Source of the DNA: Sagittula marina
GTDB taxonomy: Bacteria > Pseudomonadota > Alphaproteobacteria > Rhodobacterales > Rhodobacteraceae
DNA length: 64,000 nt
Reading direction: 5' to 3'
Assembly: GCF_014196795.1 (NCBI RefSeq)
Contig: NZ_JACIEJ010000007.1
Coordinates: 1 to 64,000, forward strand
Shown here: in pieces, positions 52,598 through 61,364 of the stretch
How positions within the stretch are numbered: position 1 is the stretch's first letter
Layout: each line of letters opens with the position of its first letter
The notes under the pieces: model-generated
Told to the model about the DNA's origin: nothing
What the model saw: the letters and a program-made list of their open reading frames with translations, nothing else
The model's database searches: none
Program-made: the position numbers and the translations under genes

Positions 52598-53599
52598 ATG
52601 GAAGCTGGAAACCTGTCCAAGTTTCTCAAGAACGGCGCGATTTGGGGCTTTATCGTTATAGAGCTGATCTTCTTCAGCGTGGCGGGCGAATTCATGTCGC
52701 TGTCCGACAAGGCCTTCATGGATGTGGACAACATGCTGTTGTTGCTCAAGCAATCGGCCCCCATCGGCATCATCGCCATGGGCATGACCATCATCATGGT
52801 CAACGGGAATATCGACCTGAGCGTCGGGGCGATCTTTGCACTGTCTGCGGTGATCCTGCTCGACAGTCTGACCTGGACGGTCTTTGCGGGGCTGGGCGAT
52901 TGGGTGATCCCTGTGTCATGGGCCCTGGCCTTGCTGACCGGGGTTGGTCTTGGGGCGATCAACGGATTCATCGTGTGGAAGACCGGCGTCGACGCGTTCA
53001 TCGTGACGCTGGGCTCCATGCTGGGCTTTCGCGGGCTGGTGTTCATGTACAACGGTGAAACCCCGACCTCGAGCCTGAACTGGACACTGGTGGATTTCGC
53101 AGAAGCACAGTTCCTTGGGCTGCATACGGCGACCTGGTTTCTGGCCATCGTGACGCTGGTGATGTGGTATCTGATGACCCGCACGGTCCACGGGCGCAAC
53201 GCCTATGCCATTGGCGACAATCGGGATGCAGCTGTGAACGCCGGCATCAAGGTTGGTCCGCACATGCTGATCAATTTCATGATCATCGGTTTTCTCGCCG
53301 CCCTGTCTGCCGTGGTGTTCTACTCTGAATCCGGGTCGGTCAATCCAAACGATGGGCAGCTTTATGAGCTTTGGGTCATCACCGCCGTCGTGCTGGGCGG
53401 CACGAAGCTGACCGGCGGGGCAGGGTCGATTGTCTCCACCCTGGGCGGTGTTCTGGCCATCCAGTTGCTGCGCAAGGGACTGGGTCACATTGGGGCCGAC
53501 ACGTCGACCGTGAACCTTGTGATCGGCCTGATCCTGATCGCGGTCCTGTTCCTGGACCGGCAGCTGAACACCAAAGGCAAAGAGGAGTTGAAGTTATGA
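52598..53599 (+). CDS. Sugar ABC transporter permease (RbsC-like), second
   Basis: The 333-residue BPD_transp_2 membrane protein carries MTIIMVNGNIDLSVGAIFALSAVIL and VVLGGTKLTGGAGSIVSTLGGVLAIQLL. Two non-identical permease genes imply a heterodimeric channel, unlike the single RbsC of the ribose system. It overlaps the ATPase gene by 4 bases (ATGA), and its start has an AAGGGAG site. Confidence 0.93.
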   Translation: MEAGNLSKFLKNGAIWGFIVIELIFFSVAGEFMSLSDKAFMDVDNMLLLLKQSAPIGIIAMGMTIIMVNGNIDLSVGAIFALSAVILLDSLTWTVFAGLGDWVIPVSWALALLTGVGLGAINGFIVWKTGVDAFIVTLGSMLGFRGLVFMYNGETPTSSLNWTLVDFAEAQFLGLHTATWFLAIVTLVMWYLMTRTVHGRNAYAIGDNRDAAVNAGIKVGPHMLINFMIIGFLAALSAVVFYSESGSVNPNDGQLYELWVITAVVLGGTKLTGGAGSIVSTLGGVLAIQLLRKGLGHIGADTSTVNLVIGLILIAVLFLDRQLNTKGKEELKL

Positions 53600-55110
53600 G
53601 CGATCAGACACCGGCCTTGCGCCTCGAAGGGATCGTCAAGACCTTTCCCGGCGTCCGCGCGCTTGATGGCGTTTCACTCTCGGTGATGCCGGGCGAGGTC
53701 CACGCCCTGATGGGAGAAAACGGAGCCGGAAAATCAACCTTGATGAAGGTCCTGGGCGGGATCTACCAGCCGCAGGAGGGCCGGATCATCGTGGAGGAAG
53801 TGCCGACCGTCATGACCTCGCCCTTGCAGGCGAAATCGAAGGGCATCGTTTTTATCCACCAGGAACTCAGCCTCGCCGAAGAGCTGACCGTGGCCGAGAA
53901 CATCTATCTGGGCGAGCTGCCGCGCCGCTCCTTTGGGCGGGTCGATTGGGAGAAGCTTTACACACAAACCGACGCGATCCTCGCAAAGCTCAAAGTTGGG
54001 TTCAACGCCAAGACCATCGTTGGCGATCTGTCCATTGCCAACCAGCAGATGGTCGAGATTGCCCGCGCGCTGACCGTGGATGCCAAGGCCGTTATTTTTG
54101 ACGAACCCACGGCCTCTTTGACGGATGCGGAGAAGGTCGTTTTGTTCGACGTGATTTCGGATCTGCAACGACAGGGCGTGGGGATCATCTATATTTCTCA
54201 CCGGATGGAAGAGATTTTCAAGATCACCGATCGGATCAGCGTTCTGCGGGACGGGTCGTATCGTGGCACTCTCGAAACCCGGAACACCACAGAAGAGGAA
54301 GTCACTCAGTTGATGATCGGACGCGCGCTTGATCTGTCGCGCAACGAAAGCAATCACGAACTGGGCGATGTGGCGCTTGAGGTGCGCGGGCTGTCCTGCG
54401 GACACATGTTCAAGGACGTCAGCTTTGACGTGCGCCGAGGCGAGGTTTTGGGCTTTTACGGGTTGGTCGGGGCGGGACGTACCGAGATCGTCGAGACGCT
54501 TTTTGGCCTGCGTGAGCCGAGCGGCGGCAAAATCCTTTTGGATGGTGAAGAGGTGCGCATATCCTCGCCAGCGGATGCGATCAGCAAGGGCATTTCGCTG
54601 GTCCCGGAGGATCGCAAGGGCCAGGGCCTGGTCTTGGGTATGAATTGCCGGGACAACATGACGTTGCCGCAGGTTGGTGAGCTGTCCTCCGGTCCCTTCG
54701 TGGCGCCGGGCGCTGAAACGGCGATTTTCGACAAGTACAAGGAAAAGCTGGACATTCGGACGCCGGGTTGGAAGCAGACGGTGGGCAACCTGTCCGGCGG
54801 CAACCAACAGAAGATCGTGATTGCGAAATGGCTGTCCATGCATCCCAAGGTGCTGATCGTTGACGAGCCGACACGCGGCATCGACGTTGGGTCGAAGTCC
54901 GAGATTCACAATCTGATCCGCGATCTGGCTGCGCAGGGCTATGCCGTCATCGTTGTCAGTTCCGAAATGCCCGAAGTGCTGCATGTCAGCGACCGCATCG
55001 TGGCGATGTTCTCTGGCCGGGTGATGCGGACGTTTACTTCGGAAGAGGTCACCGAGGAGAGCTTGATCCAGGCGATTTCGGGGATCACGGCCACTGAGAA
55101 GGTCGCCTGA
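53596..55110 (+). CDS. Sugar ABC transporter ATP-binding protein (RbsA/MglA-like)
   Basis: The 504-residue protein has two ABC domains. The first has Walker A GENGAGKST, a degenerate signature LSIANQQMVEIARAL and Walker B AVIFDEPTASLT. The second has a degenerate P-loop GLVGAGRTE, signature LSGGNQQKIVIAKWL and Walker B VLIVDEPTRGID. This asymmetry is normal for RbsA/MglA-type monosaccharide ATPases. It powers sugar import at the inner membrane. Open frame upstream of ATG 53596 overlaps the permease gene and is a shadow. Confidence 0.95.
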   Translation: MSDQTPALRLEGIVKTFPGVRALDGVSLSVMPGEVHALMGENGAGKSTLMKVLGGIYQPQEGRIIVEEVPTVMTSPLQAKSKGIVFIHQELSLAEELTVAENIYLGELPRRSFGRVDWEKLYTQTDAILAKLKVGFNAKTIVGDLSIANQQMVEIARALTVDAKAVIFDEPTASLTDAEKVVLFDVISDLQRQGVGIIYISHRMEEIFKITDRISVLRDGSYRGTLETRNTTEEEVTQLMIGRALDLSRNESNHELGDVALEVRGLSCGHMFKDVSFDVRRGEVLGFYGLVGAGRTEIVETLFGLREPSGGKILLDGEEVRISSPADAISKGISLVPEDRKGQGLVLGMNCRDNMTLPQVGELSSGPFVAPGAETAIFDKYKEKLDIRTPGWKQTVGNLSGGNQQKIVIAKWLSMHPKVLIVDEPTRGIDVGSKSEIHNLIRDLAAQGYAVIVVSSEMPEVLHVSDRIVAMFSGRVMRTFTSEEVTEESLIQAISGITATEKVA

Positions 55111-55111
55111 G

Positions 55112-55978
55112 ATGCGTGTGGGGTTTGCCGGATTGGGCCGCATGGGCGCGCATATGGCTCGCAACCTGATTGCGGCGGGTCACGAGGTGTGCGTCTGGAA
55201 CAGGACCCATCAGACGGCCAGTGATTTTGCCGCGTCGGAGGGCTGCACTGCGGTCGCGACGCCAGCGGAGCTTGTTCGCGGGGCCGATACCGTCGTCACC
55301 ATGCTGGCCAATGATGCGGCGTCAGATGCGGTGCATTTTGGCGAGGACGGCTTGTTCGCGGGGGGAGGGGGCGTAACCCTGCTTGAGATGGGCACCATGA
55401 GCCCGGACCACATCCGCGCACTGGCTGAACAGGCTCCGCAGGACATGCGGGTGATTGATGCGCCGGTCTCAGGGGCGACGCAGGCGGCCGAAACCGCTGA
55501 TTTGCTGATCATGGCTGGATGTCGCGAAGCGGATGCAGAGCTTGCTGCCGTGTTCGATGCGATGGGCCGTGACACCATATATCTTGGCGCGACCGGGGCG
55601 GGCGCAGTGATGAAACTGGCGGTGAACTCCTTGATCCACGGGATCAATCAGACGCTTGCCGAGGCCATGTCTCTTGCCGAAGCCGCCGGTATCGCGCCCG
55701 AGGTGGCGTTCGACGTGATCGAAGCCTCCGCCGCCTGTGCGCCGATGCTGAGATACCGACGCCCGCTGTATTTGAACGAGGCCGACCATGACGTGACGTT
55801 TACCGTCTCACTGGCGCGCAAGGACATGGACGTCACGGCGCGCCTGGCACAGCGGCTGGGCACTGCGATGCCACAAGGCGAAGTCACCCTGGCCAAATTG
55901 ATCGAGGCGGAACAGGCCGGCTATGGCGCCCGCGACATGGCGTCGATCTTGACCTTCATGCGAAAGGAAACGCGATGA
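55112..55978 (+). CDS. NAD(P)-dependent beta-hydroxyacid dehydrogenase (3-hydroxyisobutyrate dehydrogenase family)
   Basis: The 288-residue enzyme has GFAGLGRMGAHMARNLIAAGHEVCVWNRT (Rossmann start; Asn-Arg suggests NADP), the substrate motif DAPVSGATQAAETADL and GAGAVMKLAVNSLIHG with the catalytic lysine. It reduces or oxidises a beta-hydroxyacid such as tartronate semialdehyde or a sugar-acid intermediate. It begins one base after the ATPase stop and overlaps the ThuA gene by 4 bases. Confidence 0.9.
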   Translation: MRVGFAGLGRMGAHMARNLIAAGHEVCVWNRTHQTASDFAASEGCTAVATPAELVRGADTVVTMLANDAASDAVHFGEDGLFAGGGGVTLLEMGTMSPDHIRALAEQAPQDMRVIDAPVSGATQAAETADLLIMAGCREADAELAAVFDAMGRDTIYLGATGAGAVMKLAVNSLIHGINQTLAEAMSLAEAAGIAPEVAFDVIEASAACAPMLRYRRPLYLNEADHDVTFTVSLARKDMDVTARLAQRLGTAMPQGEVTLAKLIEAEQAGYGARDMASILTFMRKETR

Positions 55979-56685
55979 AAGCAGCCCTGTTTGTCGGCGG
56001 TTGGGAGGGCCACACGCCGACCCACTTTGCGGATTGGTACAAAGATCTGCTCGAGGCCAACGGCTTCGCGGTCGACGTCTACGACACACTGGAGCCCCTG
56101 GCGCAGCCAGAGGATTTGGCCGATGTCGATTTGATCACGCCGATCTGGTCGTCGGCGCGGTCAGGGCATCAGGACGAGTTCGGCAACATGACCAAACCGC
56201 AAGAGGACGGTCTGTTAAAGTTGATCGGTGACGGCTGTGGGATTGCAGGATGGCACGGGCATATGGGGGACGCGTTTCGCGACCGCCCGACCTATCATTT
56301 CCTGATCGGAGGGCAGTTTGTCGCGCATCCACCGGGATGGCCCGACAATCTGCAACCGCGCGAAGACTATATTGATTACGACGTCACCATCTGCAAACCC
56401 GATGACCCGATCGTCGAAGGGATCAGGAGCTTTCGGCTGACGACGGAGCAGTATTACATGCTCGTTGACCCATCCAATGATGTTCTGGCGACCACGACGT
56501 TTTCCGGCGACCATCTTTGGTGGATCGAAGGCACCGTGATCCCGGTTGTCTGGAAACGTCGCTGGGACAAGGGGCGGGTGTTCTACTGTTCCATCGGTCA
56601 TGAGCTTGATGATCTCAAGGTGCCTCAGGTCACCGAGATCATCCGCCGCGGCGCGCTTTGGGCTGCGCGCGACGCAACTGTGTAA
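55975..56685 (+). CDS. ThuA-like domain protein (class I glutamine amidotransferase-like fold)
   Basis: The 236-residue protein has the ThuA pattern: FVGGWEGHTPTHFADWYKDLLEANGF at the start, GCGIAGWHGHMGDAFRD in the position of the amidotransferase nucleophile elbow, and WKRRWDKGRVFYCSIGH near the end. No catalytic cysteine is present at the elbow (GWHGH), as in other ThuA proteins. ThuA proteins occur in trehalose and other sugar catabolic operons; their reaction is poorly defined. It may process a keto-sugar intermediate. Confidence 0.88.
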   Translation: MKAALFVGGWEGHTPTHFADWYKDLLEANGFAVDVYDTLEPLAQPEDLADVDLITPIWSSARSGHQDEFGNMTKPQEDGLLKLIGDGCGIAGWHGHMGDAFRDRPTYHFLIGGQFVAHPPGWPDNLQPREDYIDYDVTICKPDDPIVEGIRSFRLTTEQYYMLVDPSNDVLATTTFSGDHLWWIEGTVIPVVWKRRWDKGRVFYCSIGHELDDLKVPQVTEIIRRGALWAARDATV

Positions 56686-56717
56686 AGCAGAGTTCCTCAA
56701 TCAAACAAGGATAGGAT

Positions 56718-57575
56718 ATGAAACTTCTTCGCTATGGGGCGCTCGGCGCAGAAAAGCCGGGACTGCTGGATGCCGCAGGGCGCGTGCGTGATCTGTCGGG
56801 CGTGGTTTCGGATATTGCGGGCGATACATTGCGACCGTCCGGTTTGAACGCGTTGCATGCGCTGGATCCGGAAACTTTGCCCCTGGTCGAGGGCAGGCCA
56901 CAAGCCGACCTGCGCCTTGGGGCTTGCGTGGGCGGGATCGGCAAGTTCATTTGCATCGGCCTGAACTACGCGGATCACGCCGAAGAGGCGGGCATGCCGA
57001 TCCCGGAAGAGCCCATCATTTTCAACAAATGGACCTCGTCGGTGGTCGGCCCGAACGACGACATTCAAGTGCCACGCGGTTCGGTCAAAACCGATTGGGA
57101 GGTCGAGCTCGGTGTCGTGATCGGTGAGCCGGGGTCTTATATCGACGAGGCCGACGCGATGAACCACGTCGCGGGCTTTTGCGTGATCAACGATGTGTCC
57201 GAGCGTGATTTCCAGCTCAATCGGGCAGGGACATGGGACAAGGGCAAAGGCTGCGACACATTCGGGCCGACGGGGCCGTGGCTTGTGACCGTTGATGAAA
57301 TTGCCGACATGAACGCCATGGACATGTGGCTGGATGTGGACGGCAAACGCATGCAGACCGGTTCTACCGCGACGCTGATTTTCAAGATCCCGCATCTGGT
57401 GTCTTACTGCAGCCAGTTCATGAGCTTGCAGGCGGGGGATGTGATTTCAACGGGGACGCCGCCGGGTGTCGGCATGGGCCAATCCCCGCAGACATATCTG
57501 CATGGGGGCGAGATCGTGACCTTGGGCATATCCGGGCTGGGGGCACAAAAATCGAAGGTCGTGCCAGCCCTTTGA
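56718..57575 (+). CDS. FAH-family hydrolase, probable 2,4-diketo-3-deoxy-sugar-acid hydrolase
   Basis: The 285-residue protein has the FAA-hydrolase core: IGLNYADHAEEAGMPIPEEP, metal ligands in DWEVELGVVIG and INDVSERDFQLNR, and IFKIPHLVSYCSQFMSLQAGDVISTGTPPGVGMG. This length and sequence type includes the L-2,4-diketo-3-deoxyfuconate hydrolase of the L-fucose pathway, which yields pyruvate and lactate. Genes for a 2-keto-3-deoxy-acid dehydrogenase and a lactate-type dehydrogenase in the divergent operon support that reading. An AAGGATAGGAT site precedes the ATG. Confidence 0.9.
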   Translation: MKLLRYGALGAEKPGLLDAAGRVRDLSGVVSDIAGDTLRPSGLNALHALDPETLPLVEGRPQADLRLGACVGGIGKFICIGLNYADHAEEAGMPIPEEPIIFNKWTSSVVGPNDDIQVPRGSVKTDWEVELGVVIGEPGSYIDEADAMNHVAGFCVINDVSERDFQLNRAGTWDKGKGCDTFGPTGPWLVTVDEIADMNAMDMWLDVDGKRMQTGSTATLIFKIPHLVSYCSQFMSLQAGDVISTGTPPGVGMGQSPQTYLHGGEIVTLGISGLGAQKSKVVPAL

Positions 57576-57800
57576 TGCCACAAACGCCCCGGCGGGGGCC
57601 ATTGCGGCAATTTGATCGCACGAATTCACAGTGCGCTTTTGTCCGGGTTTTAATGACACATCTTGGGACACGTTCGTCGTTGGAGCGCGACGAAAGCGCC
57701 GTCCGCCGGAGCAGCAATTTAATCCAAGTGCCTGCATCGCCATGTCTCGTTGCACGAGAGGGGGTAACCCGCGGCTGGGTTGAGAGCGACGCATACGCCA

Positions 57801-58067
57801 TCAGGCCAAAAGCGCATCCCTCTCCTCCGGGAGCATACGGTTCTCTTTCCGCAGTTCAGCGATCTCGGGTTCCGGATCGGACTGGATGGGCGGTTTCTCA
57901 GAATTGCGCCGTTCCCGCTGTATCCAGCGTTTCAGCGTCGAGAAGCCGATCCCAGAACCTGCGGTCACCTGCTTTCGCGGCAGCCCGCTGGTCAAAGCCA
58001 CGCGCACTGCTTTGGCGCGGAATTCTGCGGTCGGTCGTGACCCCGTCTGCATTCGCCTTTGCCACAC
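57801..58067 (-). pseudogene. IS3-family OrfA transposase remnant
   Basis: The 88-codon frame encodes an OrfA-like HTH (RPTAEFRAKAVRVALTSGLPRKQV, GIGFSTLKRWIQRERR) followed by a leucine-zipper-like stretch EIAELRKENRMLPEERDALL. It stops abruptly where intact OrfA proteins continue toward the frameshift into OrfB. No OrfB or clear inverted repeats follow, and a proline sits within the zipper. It belongs to a different subgroup from the element at the left edge of the window. Confidence 0.75.
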
Positions 58068-58507
58068 GATACGTGGTCAAAGTAGCGGAACACATCCGTG
58101 ACAGGTCCAGATCGGGACTTGTCCGGCGCAGGGCTTCCAGAACGATTTCCCCCCGGCGCTAAATGTCCGTTCGGGATTTTCGACAAAGCGCTGTAGAGTG
58201 ACCGCGAGCACCGCGGCGAGGCTACGCCGGTTGGCGCGTCCCCATGTCCGGGCGACGGTTTCAAGTCGCCTGAGTGCACGCCGCAGACGCCGCCGCGGCC
58301 AAACAGCAAGATTGCCGGTAGGCTGCACAAATCTAATCTCTGTCGTTGTGTGAATTGCAAAACGGTCGCGATGGGCTGACGTGAGCGGCAGAAATCCTTG
58401 ACGGGCAAAGAAACGCATTTCCACTGGTGAGATCTGCGCTGTCTTGTCCCGCATTGCGCGCACAGGCGCGACCGGGCGATCAGCGTACCAATTGAAATGC
58501 CACGATT

Positions 58508-58663
58508 TTAAGTGTGAGCAGCACATTTCTCCGCCAGCTTGCACTGCGGAACGGCTTCCGATTTCGAAAAGGTCACCTTTCCGCTCTTCTTGATGCGTAC
58601 CTGAGCTGTGACGCTCGGCTTGCCGGCCGTTTTGGTGCGTGTCGTGATGGTTGCGGTTTTCAC
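58508..58663 (-). CDS. Possible small protein of 51 residues, unknown
   Basis: The frame opens with GTG at 58663, preceded by AAGGAAAGGC, and ends at TAA 58508. The predicted protein is basic and strand-rich (VKTATITTRTKTAGKPS, AQVRIKKSGKVTFSKSE), with two cysteines near the end in PQCKLAEKCAAH. The ribosome-binding site, codon pattern and plausible fold favour a real gene. Short length and lack of a known family argue for caution. Confidence 0.35.
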   Translation of the reverse strand: MKTATITTRTKTAGKPSVTAQVRIKKSGKVTFSKSEAVPQCKLAEKCAAHT

Positions 58664-58885
58664 GCCTTTCCTTGTTGGAAGGACGATGGGGGCGACTGAT
58701 TTCGCTCGGACCTCGGGGAGCGAAAAATCCTGGTAGCCTCCCTGTCGGTGAGTGCGTGACCTCTGTAAGCTCCGGTGCTACAAGACGCGTTCCGAGTGCT
58801 GAATTTGTGGCACCGGCTGCCAAAATCGTCGCGAGTAGTGGCGAAAGATCGCAAATCGTAGCCGCCATCGACGGAGGGCCAGCCA

Positions 58886-59884
58886 ATGAAACAAGGGAAT
58901 TGCAATGTGGTTGACGCCGCCCGCCTCTCTGTCGCCCCGATGATGGATTGGACGGATCGCCATTGCCGATATTTTCACCGCCTGATGTCGACCAGGACGT
59001 TGCTTTACACTGAAATGGTGACTGCGCCTGCGTTGGTTCGGGGGGGTGCATTGCATTTGCTGGACTTCGATCCCGAAGAACACCCCGTGGCCTTGCAGTT
59101 GGGTGGCTCAGATCCACAGGAATTGGCCCAGGCCGCAAGGTTGGGGGCGCAGGCGGGCTATGACGAGGTCAACCTGAACTGCGGCTGCCCGTCGGATCGT
59201 GTGCAATCCGGAACCTTCGGCGCTGTTCTGATGAAGTACCCGGAGACCGTGGTCGATTGCATCAAGGCCATGCAGGACGCCGTGGATGTCGATGTCACGG
59301 TGAAATGCCGGATCGGGGTCGATGATCAGGATCCCGAAATCGTGCTGCCGGATTTTCTGGAGCGCTTGCAGAGGGCTGGATGCATGCGTGTCACGATCCA
59401 CGCGCGCAAGGCGTGGCTGCAAGGTTTGTCCCCAAAGGAAAACCGCGATGTCCCGCCGTTGGATTACAACCTGGTGCGACGTATGCGGACGGAGTTTCCG
59501 AACATGCATCTGTCGGTCAATGGCGGGATACGGACCCTGGCCGAGACGCAGGGCTTTCTGCATGATGGCCTGGACGGGGTGATGATCGGGCGCGTGGCCT
59601 ATCATCAACCGTGGGACATTTTGGGCACGGCGGATGCGCTGTGGGGCGACACCCCGCATCAGAGCCGAGAAGAGGTGGTGGCCAAGATGCTGCCGTATAT
59701 CGCCGGTCATATCGCAAAGGGTGGCAAGCTGAACCAGGTGACGCGACACATGCTCGGCCTTTTTGCCGGACGCCCCGGAGCACGTCGCTGGCGACAGATA
59801 TTGTCGACTGAGGCGCACAAGCCCGGAGCCGGACCGGGCGTGGTCGAGGAAGCGCTTGCAGCCGTGCTGGCAGAGGCGGCCTGA
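58886..59884 (+). CDS. dusA: tRNA-dihydrouridine synthase A
   Basis: The 332-residue flavoenzyme has RLSVAPMMDWTDRHCRYFHR at the start, the catalytic cysteine in VNLNCGCPSDRVQSGTFGAVLM, and the FMN-binding NGGIRTLAET and MIGRVAYHQPW. The Pro-Met-Met-Asp-Trp opening and the QGLSPKENRDVPPL insert mark the DusA subfamily, which modifies U20/U20a of tRNA with NADPH. A GGAGGG site lies upstream of ATG 58886. Confidence 0.95.
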   Translation: MKQGNCNVVDAARLSVAPMMDWTDRHCRYFHRLMSTRTLLYTEMVTAPALVRGGALHLLDFDPEEHPVALQLGGSDPQELAQAARLGAQAGYDEVNLNCGCPSDRVQSGTFGAVLMKYPETVVDCIKAMQDAVDVDVTVKCRIGVDDQDPEIVLPDFLERLQRAGCMRVTIHARKAWLQGLSPKENRDVPPLDYNLVRRMRTEFPNMHLSVNGGIRTLAETQGFLHDGLDGVMIGRVAYHQPWDILGTADALWGDTPHQSREEVVAKMLPYIAGHIAKGGKLNQVTRHMLGLFAGRPGARRWRQILSTEAHKPGAGPGVVEEALAAVLAEAA

Positions 59885-60182
59885 GCCGCGACGCACGGCC
59901 TTTGAGCCCGGATCGAACAGGCCCCGGGGTGGGGGAATCGACATCAGCATACAGGCTTGCTCCGGGCTCGGCCTGTTGCCGACAGGTCAAGGTCTGCGGC
60001 ATCAGCCCGTCCAATTCGTCACTTCTCGATCCAATGTTTCAGGCTTGGAAACAACTGCAGGCGCGTGTCCACTTATTTCCCCTATATCTCAATTCTTGGT
60101 ATAGAATTTGGCAACATCTTGTTAACGATTGATCATACGTGCGATCTGCAGCGCGTTTGCTTGTGTGAAAAGGATAAATGTC

Positions 60183-61364
60183 ATGCTGATGCTCACCCTC
60201 TTGCCCATGTTGCTTCTGGCGGGCATCGGAAGCCTCTGGGACGACTCGTCGGATGATAGCGACGATGGTTTGCCGGACAGCGGCCCAACACCTGGGGCTG
60301 AACCAGAGACCGAAGTTGACCCCGGGTTTGGAACCAACGCGGCGGATGATGTCGTATTGGATGGTGAAAGCACACTTTTCTATGCGCTCGGCGGCGATGA
60401 CATGGTTGATGCCGGCTCTGGCAGCGACACCATCGATGGCGGTGCTGGCGCGGACACGCTGATGGGCGCAGGCGGAGATGACCTTATCTATGCCGACACC
60501 GGCAATGACCTTGCCTACGGCAACGCGGGCGACGACACGCTGCGTGGCGAAGACGGGGACGATACCCTGCTCGGCAACCTCGGCGAGGACAAGTTGGTTG
60601 GGGGTGACGGCGATGACTCGCTGGATGGCGGTCCCAACAATGACAAGCTGGTTGGCGACGCAGGCGATGACACGCTGATAGGCGCCGGCGGTGGCGACAG
60701 GATGATCGGTGGCACCGGGGCGGATCTGATCGACGGCGGCATGGGGAACGATACGCTGCTGGGTGGCGGCGGCAACGACACCCTGCTGGGTGGCGACGGC
60801 GACGACTTCTTCGATCCGGGTTTTGGCACGAACAGCGTTGTTGGCGGTGAGGGCGATGACTCGGTTCAGGTGACTGGCGGTCTGGGCACCATCGACACGG
60901 GCGAGGGTGACGACTCCGTCGCCATCGTGGGCGATGAGGCGGATTCTTCTCTGGTGTCCTATGATGTGATGCTTGGTGATGGTGACGACGTCTTTGCCAG
61001 CGAGAACAGTGACAGCACGGTCGATGGCGGCGCCGGGGCGGATACACTTGTGGGCGATGGGACGCTGATCGGCGGTACGGGCAACGACACCTTTGGCGGC
61101 AGCGGCCTGTTCACCGGCGGCGCGGGCGCCGACACCTTTGTTGCGGACAGCACCACCGAGGGAAGCATCACCGACTTTGCCAGTGGCCAGGACATGATCT
61201 TGTTCCAGATCCCGGAAGCAGATCTCGACGATGCGACCACAGAGATCGAAGCGATGGCCGACGGGACGTTCGTGGCGCGTGCTCTTGTGGGCGACGAAGT
61301 TGTGGCGTTCATGACGTCTGCCACCATCGTCAACCCTGCCGATGTGGCCCTGCAGGGGGTCTGA
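60183..61364 (+). CDS. RTX-type calcium-binding repeat protein, probably exported
   Basis: The 393-residue protein begins with a hydrophobic segment (LMLTLLPMLLLAGIGSLW) followed by an acidic DDSSDDSDD linker. Many RTX nonapeptides (GGxGxDxLxG type) run from about residue 70 to 330, for example GGDGDDSLDGG and GGGGNDTLLGGDGDDFF. These form Ca-binding parallel beta-rolls. A C-terminal region without repeats (TDFASGQDMILFQIPEADL) may carry an export signal. Such proteins in roseobacters are often surface or secreted products of unknown role. The ATG at 60183 has AGGA 8 bases upstream. No type I secretion genes are nearby. Confidence 0.87.
   Translation: MLMLTLLPMLLLAGIGSLWDDSSDDSDDGLPDSGPTPGAEPETEVDPGFGTNAADDVVLDGESTLFYALGGDDMVDAGSGSDTIDGGAGADTLMGAGGDDLIYADTGNDLAYGNAGDDTLRGEDGDDTLLGNLGEDKLVGGDGDDSLDGGPNNDKLVGDAGDDTLIGAGGGDRMIGGTGADLIDGGMGNDTLLGGGGNDTLLGGDGDDFFDPGFGTNSVVGGEGDDSVQVTGGLGTIDTGEGDDSVAIVGDEADSSLVSYDVMLGDGDDVFASENSDSTVDGGAGADTLVGDGTLIGGTGNDTFGGSGLFTGGAGADTFVADSTTEGSITDFASGQDMILFQIPEADLDDATTEIEAMADGTFVARALVGDEVVAFMTSATIVNPADVALQGV

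Larger units (their letters stand above)
57576..58885. other. Gene-poor junction with an IS remnant and one possible small gene
   Basis: The 1.3 kb between the sugar locus and dusA holds a transposase remnant (57801-58067) and a possible 51-codon gene (58508-58663). Longer minus-strand frames across 58077-59138 run into dusA and show no domain. A GCCCC-GGC-GGGGC hairpin at about 57589-57601 may end the sugar operon. The mixed content suggests a recombination junction at the edge of an acquired locus. Confidence 0.5.

Noticed and set aside
58077-59138. Minus-strand open frame of 353 codons
   Set aside because: It overlaps dusA, and the non-overlapping part shows no domain and no good start site. 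It is probably chance.
60380-60850. Tandem DNA repeat or CRISPR-like array
   Set aside because: The periodicity comes from codons for RTX nonapeptides inside one gene; there are no identical repeats with unique spacers.
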